Part shown: positions 23,843-32,512 of the stretch, one piece after another | Layout of the letters: each line of letters begins with the position of its first letter | How positions within the stretch are numbered: the stretch's first letter is position 1 | NCBI GenBank assembly: GCA_900545305.1 | Contig: UQYD01000015.1 | Span: 1-41,528, forward strand | From: an uncultured Eubacterium sp. | Lineage (GTDB): Bacteria; Bacillota; Clostridia; Lachnospirales; CAG-274 | Direction: 5' to 3' | Length of the DNA: 41,528 nt | Made by a program: the position numbers and the translations under genes | Notes under the pieces: generated by a model | The model's input: the letters and a program-made list of their open reading frames with translations, nothing else | Database searches by the model: none | Told to the model about the DNA's origin: nothing

Positions 23843-23982
23843 TAGCATAAATTCAAATTTGGTTATTGTAAAAAAGACTATTTTTGTAAATTTTTCTTGC
23901 AATTTAAAATTTGTGTGCTACCATATCTATAAGAATATTTTGGAGAGTATTGTTTAATATAAATTTAAAAGGAGATTGTAAT

Positions 23983-24663
23983 ATGAATATATTCGATATT
24001 TTAGGTCCAGTAATGGTTGGACCTTCTAGCTCCCATACTGCCGGAGCTGTTAGAATAGGCAAAATCAGCCGACTTTTGCTAGGGGAAAAACCTACTGATG
24101 CCAATATTTATCTCCATGGTTCATTTGCTCTTACAGGCGTTGGACATGGTACAGATAAAGCTATTGTTGCCGGACTTCTGGGTATGGATACAGACGATAC
24201 AAACATTCCCAACAGTTTTGAAATTGCCAAAAAAGAAAATCTAAACTATAAAATAAGTACTATTGAATTAAAAGATGCTCACCCTAACACTGCCCTTTTA
24301 GAATTAACAGGAGAAAATGGCAGAGAATTAAAAATTGTAGCCTCATCATTAGGTGGTGGCAGAATAAGTGTGGAAAAAATTGATGATATTGAAACTCACT
24401 TTACAGGAGAATATCCTACTCTCATTGTTCACAACTTAGACCAACCGGGTCATGTAGCAGAAGTGGCTTCAATGCTTTCTCACAAGTCCATAAATATTGC
24501 TACACTTAATCTATATCGAGATAAAAGAGGTGGATATGCCGTAATGGTTGTGGAAACAGACCAAACTATACCGGAAGATAGTATAAAATGGCTTGAACAT
24601 TTAGAGGGTGTAATCAAGGTAACATATTTGGATATTACAGGAGGTGGAAAGAATGTTTTATAG
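23983..24663 (+). CDS. sdaAB: L-serine dehydratase, iron-sulfur-dependent, beta subunit
   Basis: A 226-residue beta subunit of the two-subunit anaerobic serine deaminase, which converts serine to pyruvate and ammonia. N-terminal domain: MNIFDILGPVMVGPSSSHTAGAVRIG, with the substrate-binding 'SSSHT' motif. C-terminal ACT domain (about 150-220): TLIVHNLDQPGHVAEVASMLSHKSINIATLNL. AAAAGGAG places the start at 23983 although the frame is open from 23911. It overlaps sdaAA by 11 bases. Confidence 0.95.
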   Translation: MNIFDILGPVMVGPSSSHTAGAVRIGKISRLLLGEKPTDANIYLHGSFALTGVGHGTDKAIVAGLLGMDTDDTNIPNSFEIAKKENLNYKISTIELKDAHPNTALLELTGENGRELKIVASSLGGGRISVEKIDDIETHFTGEYPTLIVHNLDQPGHVAEVASMLSHKSINIATLNLYRDKRGGYAVMVVETDQTIPEDSIKWLEHLEGVIKVTYLDITGGGKNVL

Positions 24664-25516
24664 TGTAAAAGAGCTGATACAGTCTGCCAAAGAAAGTCGC
24701 CGAGAGGCTTGGGAACTAATACTTATGGACGATGCAAACGAAAGAAATGTATCCCAAAAAGAGTCCTTTGAGAAAATGCGTTATATGTGGCACTCTATGA
24801 AAAAATCTGTTGAAAGCTATGACCCTAATCTGGTTTCTCCATCCGGTCTATCTGGCAAAAACGGCGGTAAAATGGAAAAATATATTCCAAACTGTGTAAG
24901 TGGAGAATTTATAGGAAAAGTTATGGCTACAGCAATAAGTGTTGCCGAGTCTAATGCCTGTATGAAATGTATTGTTGCCGCCCCAACTGCCGGTAGCTGT
25001 GGAGTTCTCCCCTCTGTACTTGTGCCTTTTGTTGAAAAGTACAACATTGATGAAGATACTGTATTAAAAGCCTTGTATCTTAGTGCCGGCTTTGGTCAGA
25101 TTATTGCCCATAGGGCATCTATTGCCGGTGCTGAAGGTGGCTGTCAGGCTGAAATAGGTTCAGCATCTGCTATGGCTAGTGCAACACTGGTATATTTAAG
25201 AGGTGGAACTATAGAACAAAGTGCCAACGCCTGTGCTTTTGCTTTAAAAAGTCTTTTAGGCTTAGTTTGTGACCCTGTTGCCGGACTTGTAGAAGTACCT
25301 TGTGTAAAAAGAAATGTAATAGGTGCTGTTAATGCCATAACAAGCTGTGATATGGCTATGGCAGGTATAGAAAGTGCAATTCCTGTTGATGAAGTTATAG
25401 ATGCTATGAAAGCTGTTGGCGACACTATGCCTTGCTCATTGAGAGAAACTGGCGAAGGTGGTTTGGCAGCAACTCCTACAGGTAAAAAATACGCAGAAAG
25501 TTTACCAAAATTATAA
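24653..25516 (+). CDS. sdaAA: L-serine dehydratase, iron-sulfur-dependent, alpha subunit
   Basis: A 287-residue catalytic subunit carrying the oxygen-sensitive [4Fe-4S] cluster. Cysteines likely to bind it are in APTAGSCGVLP, LVCDPVAGLVEVPCVKRN and MPCSLRETGEGGLAATPTG; the fourth position of the cubane is open for substrate, as in aconitase-like dehydratases. A GTG three codons upstream is possible, but AGGAGGTG fits the ATG at 24653. It forms an operon with sdaAB. Confidence 0.95.
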   Translation: MFYSVKELIQSAKESRREAWELILMDDANERNVSQKESFEKMRYMWHSMKKSVESYDPNLVSPSGLSGKNGGKMEKYIPNCVSGEFIGKVMATAISVAESNACMKCIVAAPTAGSCGVLPSVLVPFVEKYNIDEDTVLKALYLSAGFGQIIAHRASIAGAEGGCQAEIGSASAMASATLVYLRGGTIEQSANACAFALKSLLGLVCDPVAGLVEVPCVKRNVIGAVNAITSCDMAMAGIESAIPVDEVIDAMKAVGDTMPCSLRETGEGGLAATPTGKKYAESLPKL

Positions 25517-25523
25517 AAATTAA

Positions 25524-25558
25524 GCCCTATAGATTTACTAATCTATAGGGCATTTTTA
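25524..25558. terminator. Bidirectional terminator between sdaAA and trpA
   Basis: GCCCTATAGATT / AATCTATAGGGC, a 12-bp perfect stem with a TACT loop, followed by ATTTTT on the plus strand and by TTAATTTTT on the minus strand. Confidence 0.85.
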
Positions 25559-25561
25559 ATA

Positions 25562-25586
25562 GTGAATCAGAAAGATAAATCCGATG
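25562..25586 (-). repeat. Dispersed repeat, single copy between trpA and its terminator
   Basis: On the minus strand it begins CATCGGATTTATCTTTC and matches the third inverted repeat of the 69-bp array at the right edge in 23 of 25 positions. One change (C to T) keeps a G-T pair in the hairpin. Confidence 0.65.
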
Positions 25587-25603
25587 ACTTAATTTATTCT
25601 GAA

Positions 25604-26374
25604 TTATTTTAAGCTACTAACGAAAGCCTTAATTTCATCAATATTCATTTTAGAGTCAAATATTTTTCTAACAATAGCAGAACCTACAATACAACCGTCT
25701 GCAATTTTGTCAAATCTTTCAACATCTGCCTTTGTAGAAATACCGAAACCGATACAAGCAGGAGTATCTGTCGCTTCCTTAACCTTAGCAACGAAGCTGT
25801 CAATTCTTGTATCAAATTCCTTTCTAACACCTGTAACACCAAGAGAAGATACGCAGTATACAAAGCCCTTGCTTTCCTTAACAAGCATAGGTATTCTATC
25901 TTCTGATGTAAGGGCTACAAGAGGAATCATATATACATTTGTCTTATCTAAAAGTGGCTTTAATTCGTCATATTCTTCGTAAGGAAGGTCTGGCACAATA
26001 AGACCGTCAACATCTGCATCAACACAGAGTTCAACAAAATTTTCCTTGCCAAAACCAATAATAGAACTATAGTAAACCATAATTACTAATGGAATTTGGC
26101 TATTCTTTCTTACATTCTTTACAATCTTAAATGTATCTTCAAGTCTAAAACCACCGGCAAAAGCTCTAAGACCAGCAGCCTGAATAACAGGACCGTCAGC
26201 AAGTGGGTCAGAATATGGAATACCAAGTTCGATAATATCTGCACCGGCTTCTTCAAGGGCATAGACTAATTTTTCACTATCCTCAACACTAGGGTCGCCA
26301 CAGCAAATATAAGGTATAAGTGCCTTTTTGTTTTCTTCCTTTAATTTCTTAAATCTTTCATCTATTCTATTCAT
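25604..26374 (-). CDS. trpA: Tryptophan synthase alpha subunit
   Basis: A 256-residue TIM-barrel enzyme cleaving indole-3-glycerol phosphate and passing indole to TrpB. Catalytic Glu and Asp are in DIIELGIPYSDPLADGP; the phosphate-binding GFGIS is near residue 210. The last gene of the trp operon. An in-frame TTG at 26380 directly abuts the trpB stop and is better spaced from the GGAG site; the ATG at 26374 is kept because family members usually start MNRIDERF. Confidence 0.95.
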   Translation of the reverse strand: MNRIDERFKKLKEENKKALIPYICCGDPSVEDSEKLVYALEEAGADIIELGIPYSDPLADGPVIQAAGLRAFAGGFRLEDTFKIVKNVRKNSQIPLVIMVYYSSIIGFGKENFVELCVDADVDGLIVPDLPYEEYDELKPLLDKTNVYMIPLVALTSEDRIPMLVKESKGFVYCVSSLGVTGVRKEFDTRIDSFVAKVKEATDTPACIGFGISTKADVERFDKIADGCIVGSAIVRKIFDSKMNIDEIKAFVSSLK

Positions 26375-26380
26375 ATCCAA

Positions 26381-27562
26381 TTAAATCTCCTTTCCAAGAT
26401 ACTTTGCAACTGTGTGAACATCTTTATCGCCTCTACCAGAAAGACAAATAACAGCTATTTCATCTTTGCCCATTTTAGGAATTTCTTTAACAGCACCGGC
26501 TAAAGCGTGTGAACTTTCAATAGCTGGCATAATACCCTCTGTTCTGCAAAGCATCTGGAATGCGTCAATAGCCTCATCATCAGTTACAGAAGTATAACGA
26601 ACTCTGCCTATATCGTGAAGATATGCGTGTTCTGGACCTACACCTGGATAGTCAAGACCGGCACTAATAGAATATACTGGAATTACACAGCCGTCATCGT
26701 TCTGCATAATGTAAGTTTTCATACCATGGAGAACACCTGTTCTACCACCACTAAATGCTGATGCGTGTTCGCCAGTTTCAATACCACGACCGGCAGCCTC
26801 AACACCTACAAGTTCAACATTCTTGTCTTCAACAAATGGATAGAACATACCTATTGAATTTGAGCCACCACCTACACAAGCAAATACTCTGTCAGGAAGT
26901 CTGCCTTCTTTTTCAAGAACCTGTTTTCTAGTTTCATCGCCAATAATTCTCTGGAAATCTCTTACCATTGTAGGATATGGATGAGGACCTACAGCTGAAC
27001 CAATGATATAGAAAGTATCTTCTGCTCTTGCAACCCAAGTTCTGATAGCCTCATTTGTTGCATCTTTTAATGTACCAGTACCAGTAGTAACAGGAATAAC
27101 CTTAGCACCTAATAATTCCATTCTGAAAACATTGAGCTTCTGTCTTTCAATATCTTCAACGCCCATATAAACTTCACATTCCATACCGAAAAGAGCAGCT
27201 ACTGTAGCTGTTGCAACACCGTGCTGACCTGCACCAGTTTCAGCTATAACCTTTGTCTTTCCCATATGCTTTGCAAGTAAAGCCTGTGCAAGGGCATTGT
27301 TAATTTTGTGAGCACCTGTGTGGTTTAAGTCTTCTCTCTTTAAATAAACCTTAGCACCACCTAATTCCTTTGTAAGTCTTTCGCAATATGTAAGAGCAGA
27401 TGGTCTGCCTACATATTCCTTCATATAATACATAAACTCATTTTTAAATTCATCTGTAAAGCAATATTCTTCGTATTCCTTTTCAAGAACTTTCAAAACT
27501 GTCATAAGTGTTTCTGGTACATACTGACCACCGTACTGACCAAAATCTTTTTCTAATTTCAT
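26381..27562 (-). CDS. trpB: Tryptophan synthase beta subunit
   Basis: A 393-residue PLP enzyme joining indole and serine. The PLP lysine is in REDLNHTGAHKINNAL (H-K), the phosphate cup GGGSNSIG is near residue 230, and CLSGRGDKD is at the C-terminus. Length and N-terminus (FGQYGGQYVPETLM) are typical of TrpB1. AGGAGG precedes the ATG. Confidence 0.97.
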   Translation of the reverse strand: MKLEKDFGQYGGQYVPETLMTVLKVLEKEYEEYCFTDEFKNEFMYYMKEYVGRPSALTYCERLTKELGGAKVYLKREDLNHTGAHKINNALAQALLAKHMGKTKVIAETGAGQHGVATATVAALFGMECEVYMGVEDIERQKLNVFRMELLGAKVIPVTTGTGTLKDATNEAIRTWVARAEDTFYIIGSAVGPHPYPTMVRDFQRIIGDETRKQVLEKEGRLPDRVFACVGGGSNSIGMFYPFVEDKNVELVGVEAAGRGIETGEHASAFSGGRTGVLHGMKTYIMQNDDGCVIPVYSISAGLDYPGVGPEHAYLHDIGRVRYTSVTDDEAIDAFQMLCRTEGIMPAIESSHALAGAVKEIPKMGKDEIAVICLSGRGDKDVHTVAKYLGKEI

Positions 27563-27574
27563 TGTACAATCCTC

Positions 27575-28186
27575 CTAGTATTTTAAACTTTCCATAAATT
27601 CTTTTATCTTATCATAATTCTTAAATCCACCTACTTCTACAGAAGAACTTAAATCAATTATGTTTGGACTAACTTTTTCAATAGCATCATTTACATTAGC
27701 TGAGTTAATTCCCCCTGCCAAAATTGTGAAATGATTTTTGCTAAAATCTTCAACTGCCGACCAATCAAAGGTTTCTCCTGTGCCACCCCATTGATTTTTC
27801 TTAAATGTATCTAATACAAAACCGTCAGCATTTGTATAGCTTTCAGCAATTTCTGCACTTTCTTTATCCTTAACAGATATGGATTTCCATACAGTTTTAT
27901 TTATAAGACCACAATCCTCGTTTGTTTCTCCCGAATGTAACTGGCAAACATCTAAATCTGCCTTTTCCATTATTTCAATTATTTCTTCCATAGGCTGTCC
28001 GGCAAAAACACCAACAGTTTTTATATCCGGTCTTAAATTCTTTTTTATTTCTAAGGCTTTTTCAATAGTAATTTTTCGTGAAGTATTTGCAAACACAAAT
28101 CCTACATATTTAATTTTTTCAAATTTATTTACCATTAAAGCATCTTCAACACGCTTTAGGCCACAAATTTTAATTTCCATAGGCAT
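27575..28186 (-). CDS. trpF: Phosphoribosylanthranilate isomerase
   Basis: A 203-residue TIM barrel performing the Amadori rearrangement in tryptophan synthesis. The catalytic Cys is in KICGLKR and the Asp in GFVLDTF; FVFANTSRKI and LAGGINSANV bind phosphate. AGGAG lies seven bases before the ATG at 28186, inside the end of trpC (17-base overlap). Confidence 0.94.
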   Translation of the reverse strand: MPMEIKICGLKRVEDALMVNKFEKIKYVGFVFANTSRKITIEKALEIKKNLRPDIKTVGVFAGQPMEEIIEIMEKADLDVCQLHSGETNEDCGLINKTVWKSISVKDKESAEIAESYTNADGFVLDTFKKNQWGGTGETFDWSAVEDFSKNHFTILAGGINSANVNDAIEKVSPNIIDLSSSVEVGGFKNYDKIKEFMESLKY

Positions 28187-28946
28187 CTCTGAACTCCTGT
28201 GCTTTTTTCTTTATATCTCCACTTTTCATAAAGCTTTCGCCTACTAAAATACCATTTATATTTGCCTTGCTTAATATTTTTATATCCTCTGCTGTATGAA
28301 TTGAGCTTTCGCTTATAATAACTTTGTCCTTTGGAACAAGTTCTCTAAGTCTTACAGTAGTATAAATATCTTCTGTAAAATCGTGTAAATTTCTATTGTT
28401 TATACCAATAATTTTGGCGTCTGCTGAAAGTGCAAGTTCAATTTCCTTTTCATTGTGAGTTTCAACCAAAGGTTCAAAGCCTACACCTCTTGCAATGTTT
28501 ATATATTCTGCCAAAACTCTCTTTTCATTTAAAACAGCAGCAATTAAAAGTATTGTAGATGCTCCCAATTCTCTTGCTTCAAAAATCTGCAAAGGAGAAA
28601 CAACAAAGTCTTTTCTCAAAAGTGGTAAATCTACATTTTTGTGAATTTCCTCTAAAAATAATGGACTACCTTGAAAATAATCTTCTTCTGTAAGAACTGA
28701 AATAGCATCAACAGCACCTACATATTCCTTAGCTATCTCTACTGGGTGAAAATCAGGTTTAATAAGACCTCTTGAAGGAGATGCTTTTTTAACTTCCCCT
28801 ATTATTGAAAGTCCCTCCTTAGCCATAGCATCGTAAAAAGATGCAACTGGCTTTTCCATAGCCTTGTAAAGTCTTTTGGCATCAAACTTGTAGTCACTTT
28901 TTTCAAGGGTAATTTTTTTCTTTGCTACAATATCATCTAATATCAT
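28170..28946 (-). CDS. trpC: Indole-3-glycerol phosphate synthase
   Basis: A 258-residue TIM barrel. Typical motifs: VKKASPSRGLI, DAISVLTEEDYFQGS, PLLRKDFVV and IIGINNRNLHDF, with catalytic Lys in the last-but-one and Glu near IISESSI. It starts one base after the trpG stop; in most Firmicutes trpD lies between trpG and trpC, and here there is no room for it. Confidence 0.96.
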   Translation of the reverse strand: MILDDIVAKKKITLEKSDYKFDAKRLYKAMEKPVASFYDAMAKEGLSIIGEVKKASPSRGLIKPDFHPVEIAKEYVGAVDAISVLTEEDYFQGSPLFLEEIHKNVDLPLLRKDFVVSPLQIFEARELGASTILLIAAVLNEKRVLAEYINIARGVGFEPLVETHNEKEIELALSADAKIIGINNRNLHDFTEDIYTTVRLRELVPKDKVIISESSIHTAEDIKILSKANINGILVGESFMKSGDIKKKAQEFRDAYGN

Positions 28947-28947
28947 A

Positions 28948-29514
28948 TTAAATCTCCCCTTTTATAAAATTCTCTATAAGTTTCATACCGTCTGGAGTGT
29001 TAATGCTCTCAGGGTGGAACTGTAAACCAACAACCGGCATTGTCTTATGTCTGATTGCCATTATTTCATCGCCTACAGTAGCAGTAACTTCAAGGCAATC
29101 AGGTACTGTACTAGGCACAATAGAAAGACTGTGGTATCTGGCTACCTGTAAAGGATTTGGTAAACCTTTGAATATACCCTTGCCATTGTGGTCAGCCATT
29201 GATGACTTGCCGTGGAAAAGTTCCTTTGCATTACTTACAGTAGCACCAAAGGCAACAGCTATTGACTGATGACCAAGGCAAACACCCATAAGAGGAATTT
29301 TGCCACTTACTGTTTTTATAATTTCAATACAGTTGCCTGCTTCCTCTGGAGTTTTAGGTCCGGGAGAAATAACAACTCTGTCCGGATTTAATGCTAAAAT
29401 GCCGGCACCGTCAATTTCGTCATTTCTGAATACTCTAATATCGCTATCAAATTCGCCCATATACTGGTATAGGTTATAAGTAAAACTATCGTAATTATCT
29501 ACTAAAACTATCAT
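28948..29514 (-). CDS. trpG: Anthranilate synthase, glutamine amidotransferase subunit
   Basis: A 188-residue class-I glutaminase. Catalytic Cys in MGVCLGHQSIAVAFG and His/Glu in LQFHPESINTPDG. It is a free-standing TrpG, not a TrpGD fusion; such proteins may also serve PabB. The ATG overlaps the trpE stop in the pattern TAATG (one base shared). Confidence 0.94.
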   Translation of the reverse strand: MIVLVDNYDSFTYNLYQYMGEFDSDIRVFRNDEIDGAGILALNPDRVVISPGPKTPEEAGNCIEIIKTVSGKIPLMGVCLGHQSIAVAFGATVSNAKELFHGKSSMADHNGKGIFKGLPNPLQVARYHSLSIVPSTVPDCLEVTATVGDEIMAIRHKTMPVVGLQFHPESINTPDGMKLIENFIKGEI

Positions 29515-30896
29515 TATACTTCTCCTCCTATTGTTTTAACAAGGGCTCTAACTTTGTTGTGGCTTTCTTCATATTCATTCTTTGGAATAGAGTCAGCAAC
29601 AATTCCGGCACCTGCCTGCATGTAAATCTTCTTATCTTTAATAATCATTGTACGGATTGCAATACACATATCCATATTGCCATTGAAACTAAAGTAACCT
29701 ATTGAGCCACCGTAAAGACCTCTTTTTTCTTCTTCAAGTTCTTCAATGATTTCCATAGCTCTGATTTTAGGAGCACCTGAAAGTGTACCAGCTGGTAAGA
29801 AAGTTGAAAGAACATCAAAGCAATCCTTATCCTCTCTCTTTTCACCTTCAACAAGACTGACAATGTGCATAACGTGTGAGTAGTAATGAATTTGTTTAAG
29901 CTCTGTTACTTTTACTGAACCAATCTTTGATACTCTACCCATATCGTTTCTGGCAAGGTCAACAAGCATTGTGTGTTCTGCTATTTCCTTTTCATCATTT
30001 AAAAGACCCTCTGCAAGTTCTATATCTTCTTTTAAGTTTTTACCTCTTTTTCTTGTACCGGCTATTGGACAAGTCTTAACTTTGTTACCAGAAACTTCAA
30101 CAAGCATTTCAGGAGAGCTACCGGCAACCTGATAATCGCCAAAGTTTAAATAAAGTAAATATGGAGATGGGTTAATTGCTCTTAATTTTCTGTATAAATC
30201 AATAGGCTTTTGGTCTGTTTCTGCTGTAAGTCTTTGAGAAAGAACTACCTGGAAAATATCACCATCATAAATATATTTTTTAGCCTTTTCAACTATTTCT
30301 TCGTACTTTTCTTCAGTCATATTTGAAGTAAACTGAATTTTCTTAGTAGGCTGAAGTGCATAATGTTCTTCCGGAACAGAAGTTTTAATTTCTCTTTCCA
30401 TTCTGTCAAGTACAGGTGTTGCATCTTCTTCCTTTTCAGCAAGAGCAACAAGTATTATTTTATCGTGGAGGTGGTCATAAGCTATAAATTCATCAAACAC
30501 CATTAAATGAACTGTTGGAGTGCCTACAACCTCTTTGTTTGTGTCCGGTATATTTTCGTACTGTCTTATAATATCGTAGCCGACACCACCAACAGCACCA
30601 CCTGTGTAGCAAAGGTCAAGGTCAGTTTCGATTTTAAAGCCTTTCATATAATCTCTTACACTATCTAAGAGTTTACCTTCAACTACTGTCTTTTTACCCT
30701 TTTCGTCAATAGTCAACTTGTCATTACCACTTAAAATAGCCATAGGGTGTTTACCCATAAATGAGTAATTTGTTTTACCCTCGCCTCTTGATTCAAGCAA
30801 AAAGCCTTTTTCATTTCCTACATATTTGTAAAAAAGAGTAATAGGTGTTTCTGTATCACCAGAAAACTCACGAACAAAAGTTTTTAAAATTTTCAT
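29514..30896 (-). CDS. trpE: Anthranilate synthase component I
   Basis: A 460-residue chorismate-binding enzyme; with TrpG it makes anthranilate. Visible: LLESRGEGKTNYSFMG (regulatory tryptophan-binding region), the chorismate domain with DGDIFQVVLSQR, PSPYLLYLNFGD, GTRKRGKN, DLARNDMGRVS and AGTLSGAPKIRAMEII. The frame is open back to 30980, but GGAGG lies eight bases before the ATG at 30896, which also keeps the gene clear of the T-box terminator. Confidence 0.95.
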   Translation of the reverse strand: MKILKTFVREFSGDTETPITLFYKYVGNEKGFLLESRGEGKTNYSFMGKHPMAILSGNDKLTIDEKGKKTVVEGKLLDSVRDYMKGFKIETDLDLCYTGGAVGGVGYDIIRQYENIPDTNKEVVGTPTVHLMVFDEFIAYDHLHDKIILVALAEKEEDATPVLDRMEREIKTSVPEEHYALQPTKKIQFTSNMTEEKYEEIVEKAKKYIYDGDIFQVVLSQRLTAETDQKPIDLYRKLRAINPSPYLLYLNFGDYQVAGSSPEMLVEVSGNKVKTCPIAGTRKRGKNLKEDIELAEGLLNDEKEIAEHTMLVDLARNDMGRVSKIGSVKVTELKQIHYYSHVMHIVSLVEGEKREDKDCFDVLSTFLPAGTLSGAPKIRAMEIIEELEEEKRGLYGGSIGYFSFNGNMDMCIAIRTMIIKDKKIYMQAGAGIVADSIPKNEYEESHNKVRALVKTIGGEV

Positions 30897-30963
30897 TTCC
30901 ATTACCTCCATAAAATAATTAATTATATGCCAAATTATGAAATGTAAATATCTGTTTATATAC

Positions 30964-31210
30964 AAAAAGACCTTGTCCAAAATTGGACAAGGTCATATAA
31001 TTCGCCTATTAAGCCACCCAATCAGATACCAACATATCTTATCTCTGTAACGGGAGAACCCGTTGCAAGCTAATAACACAGTGCTTTCGCCTACAAGTCT
31101 GTAAGTCCATTCCCCTAAAACCTCTGTATCGGTTCGCACCAACCACCGACTCTCTGAAACATTTGTAAAAGGGTACTCCTCTTAGTCATCGACATTCATC
31201 TTTGAAATTG
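30964..31210 (-). promoter_or_regulatory. Tryptophan T-box leader of the trp operon
   Basis: Minus strand. Stem I has the AGAGAG...GGTTGGTG...ACCG elements (around 31145-31115) and a specifier-loop sequence GAATGGAC containing UGG (Trp). The T-box motif reads GGGTGGCTTAATAGGCG, with UGGC in the bulge, complementary to a G73-CCA tRNA end as in tRNA-Trp; the usual ACCGCG follow-up is missing. The terminator is a perfect GACCTTGTCC / GGACAAGGTC hairpin with five T (30994-30964). With uncharged tRNA-Trp the leader should read through. Confidence 0.85.
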
Positions 31211-31215
31211 AAACA

Positions 31216-31244
31216 AGTATAGCACCATTATTTCAAATTGTAAA
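31216..31244 (-). promoter_or_regulatory. Sigma-A promoter of the trp operon
   Basis: On the minus strand, TTTACA (31244-31239), a 17-base spacer and TATACT (31221-31216). It lies directly downstream of the lysC stop; no terminator separates them. Confidence 0.8.
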
Positions 31245-31276
31245 GACTTTTTTTGAAAATTTTACAAATATTTTTA

Positions 31277-32500
31277 TTACTGTCTAGCGTTGATTGATTC
31301 GCTCATAAACTTGTCGTGGATAGCAATAGCAGCTCTGTCTGCATCAGAATCCTTAACAAGAATAGAAATCTTAATTTCAGAAGTAGAAATCATCTTTACA
31401 TTGATACCTGCATCAAATGTAGCTTCGAAAAGCATAGATGCAACACCTGAGTTAGTAGCCATACCAGCACCAACAACAGAAACCTTAGCAACAGCCTTGT
31501 TAGCTGTAACATCTTCGAAACCAAGTCTTTCCTTGTGTTCATTTAAAATTCTAAGAGCTTCATCGCAGTCACCTTCTGCAACTGTAAATGAAATATCCTT
31601 TGTATTGCTTCTACCAATAGACTGGATAATAATATCTACACTAATCTTTTCCTTGCTTAATAAAGAGAAGATTTTGAATGCAACACCTGGTTCATCCTTT
31701 AAACCAACAATAGCTATTCTAGCAACATCTTTATCTACAGCTACACCACTAACTAACATCTTTTCCACTTTTACTTCCTCCTTAACGATTGTACCTTCTG
31801 CATCTGTCATACTTGAGCGTACAACTAAATTTACATTATATTTTTTAGCAAGTTCTACTGAACGGTTGTGAAGTACCTTAGCACCTAAACTAGCGAGCTC
31901 AAGCATTTCATCATAAGTAATTTCATCAAGCTTCTTAGCATTCTTAACCACTCTAGGGTCAGAAGTATATACGCCATCTACGTCTGTGTAGATTTCGCAA
32001 AGGTCAGCACCTAACTTTGCAGCAAGAGCTACAGCAGAAGTATCAGAACCACCTCTACCTAAAGTTGTTACATCAAGATGTCTATTTACACCCTGGAAAC
32101 CTGTAATAATAACGATATTCTTCTTTTCAAGTTCGTTGTTAATTCTTTCAGTTGCAATATCCTTAATTCTAGCATTGCTGTATGTTGAAGTTGAATAGAT
32201 ATTACACTGGAAAGCATTTAAAGAAATTGCTGGATAGCCAAGCTTGTTAATAGCCATAGCCATTAAAGCAACAGACTGCTGTTCACCAGTTGATAAAAGC
32301 ATATCCATTTCTCTCTTTGATGCGTTTGGATTAATTTCCTTAGCCTTTTCAATAAGTTCGTCAGTAGTATCACCCTGAGCACTTAAAACAACTACAACCT
32401 GATTGCCCTCTTTATAGCTGTTTACAATAGTCTGTGCAACATGATTAATTCTTTCTGCATTGGCAACAGAGCTACCACCAAATTTTTTTACGATTAACAC
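31277..32500 (-). CDS. lysC: Aspartate kinase
   Basis: A 407-residue aspartokinase, the entry step to lysine, threonine and methionine. N-terminal KKFGGSSVANAERI, nucleotide motif FQGVNRHLDVTTLGRGGSDTSAVALAAKLGA, and two C-terminal ACT domains (VSGVAVDKDVARIAIVGLKDEPGVA, and AKVSVVGAGMATNSGVASMLFEA) for feedback control. Starts with GTG at 32500 after AGGAGG. Third gene of a unit with hom and the ACT regulator. No lysine riboswitch was seen upstream. Confidence 0.95.
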   Translation of the reverse strand: MLIVKKFGGSSVANAERINHVAQTIVNSYKEGNQVVVVLSAQGDTTDELIEKAKEINPNASKREMDMLLSTGEQQSVALMAMAINKLGYPAISLNAFQCNIYSTSTYSNARIKDIATERINNELEKKNIVIITGFQGVNRHLDVTTLGRGGSDTSAVALAAKLGADLCEIYTDVDGVYTSDPRVVKNAKKLDEITYDEMLELASLGAKVLHNRSVELAKKYNVNLVVRSSMTDAEGTIVKEEVKVEKMLVSGVAVDKDVARIAIVGLKDEPGVAFKIFSLLSKEKISVDIIIQSIGRSNTKDISFTVAEGDCDEALRILNEHKERLGFEDVTANKAVAKVSVVGAGMATNSGVASMLFEATFDAGINVKMISTSEIKISILVKDSDADRAAIAIHDKFMSESINARQ

Positions 32501-32512
32501 AATATTTGCCTC

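Noticed and set aside
31200..31260. Terminator after lysC
   Set aside because: No stem with a T-run was found; the bases there form the trp promoter, so read-through from lysC into the T-box is possible.
31277..31871. Long plus-strand open frame opposite lysC (193 codons)
   Set aside because: It is antisense to a clear aspartokinase and encodes a low-complexity Ser/Leu/Thr-rich product; a shadow of lysC codon usage.
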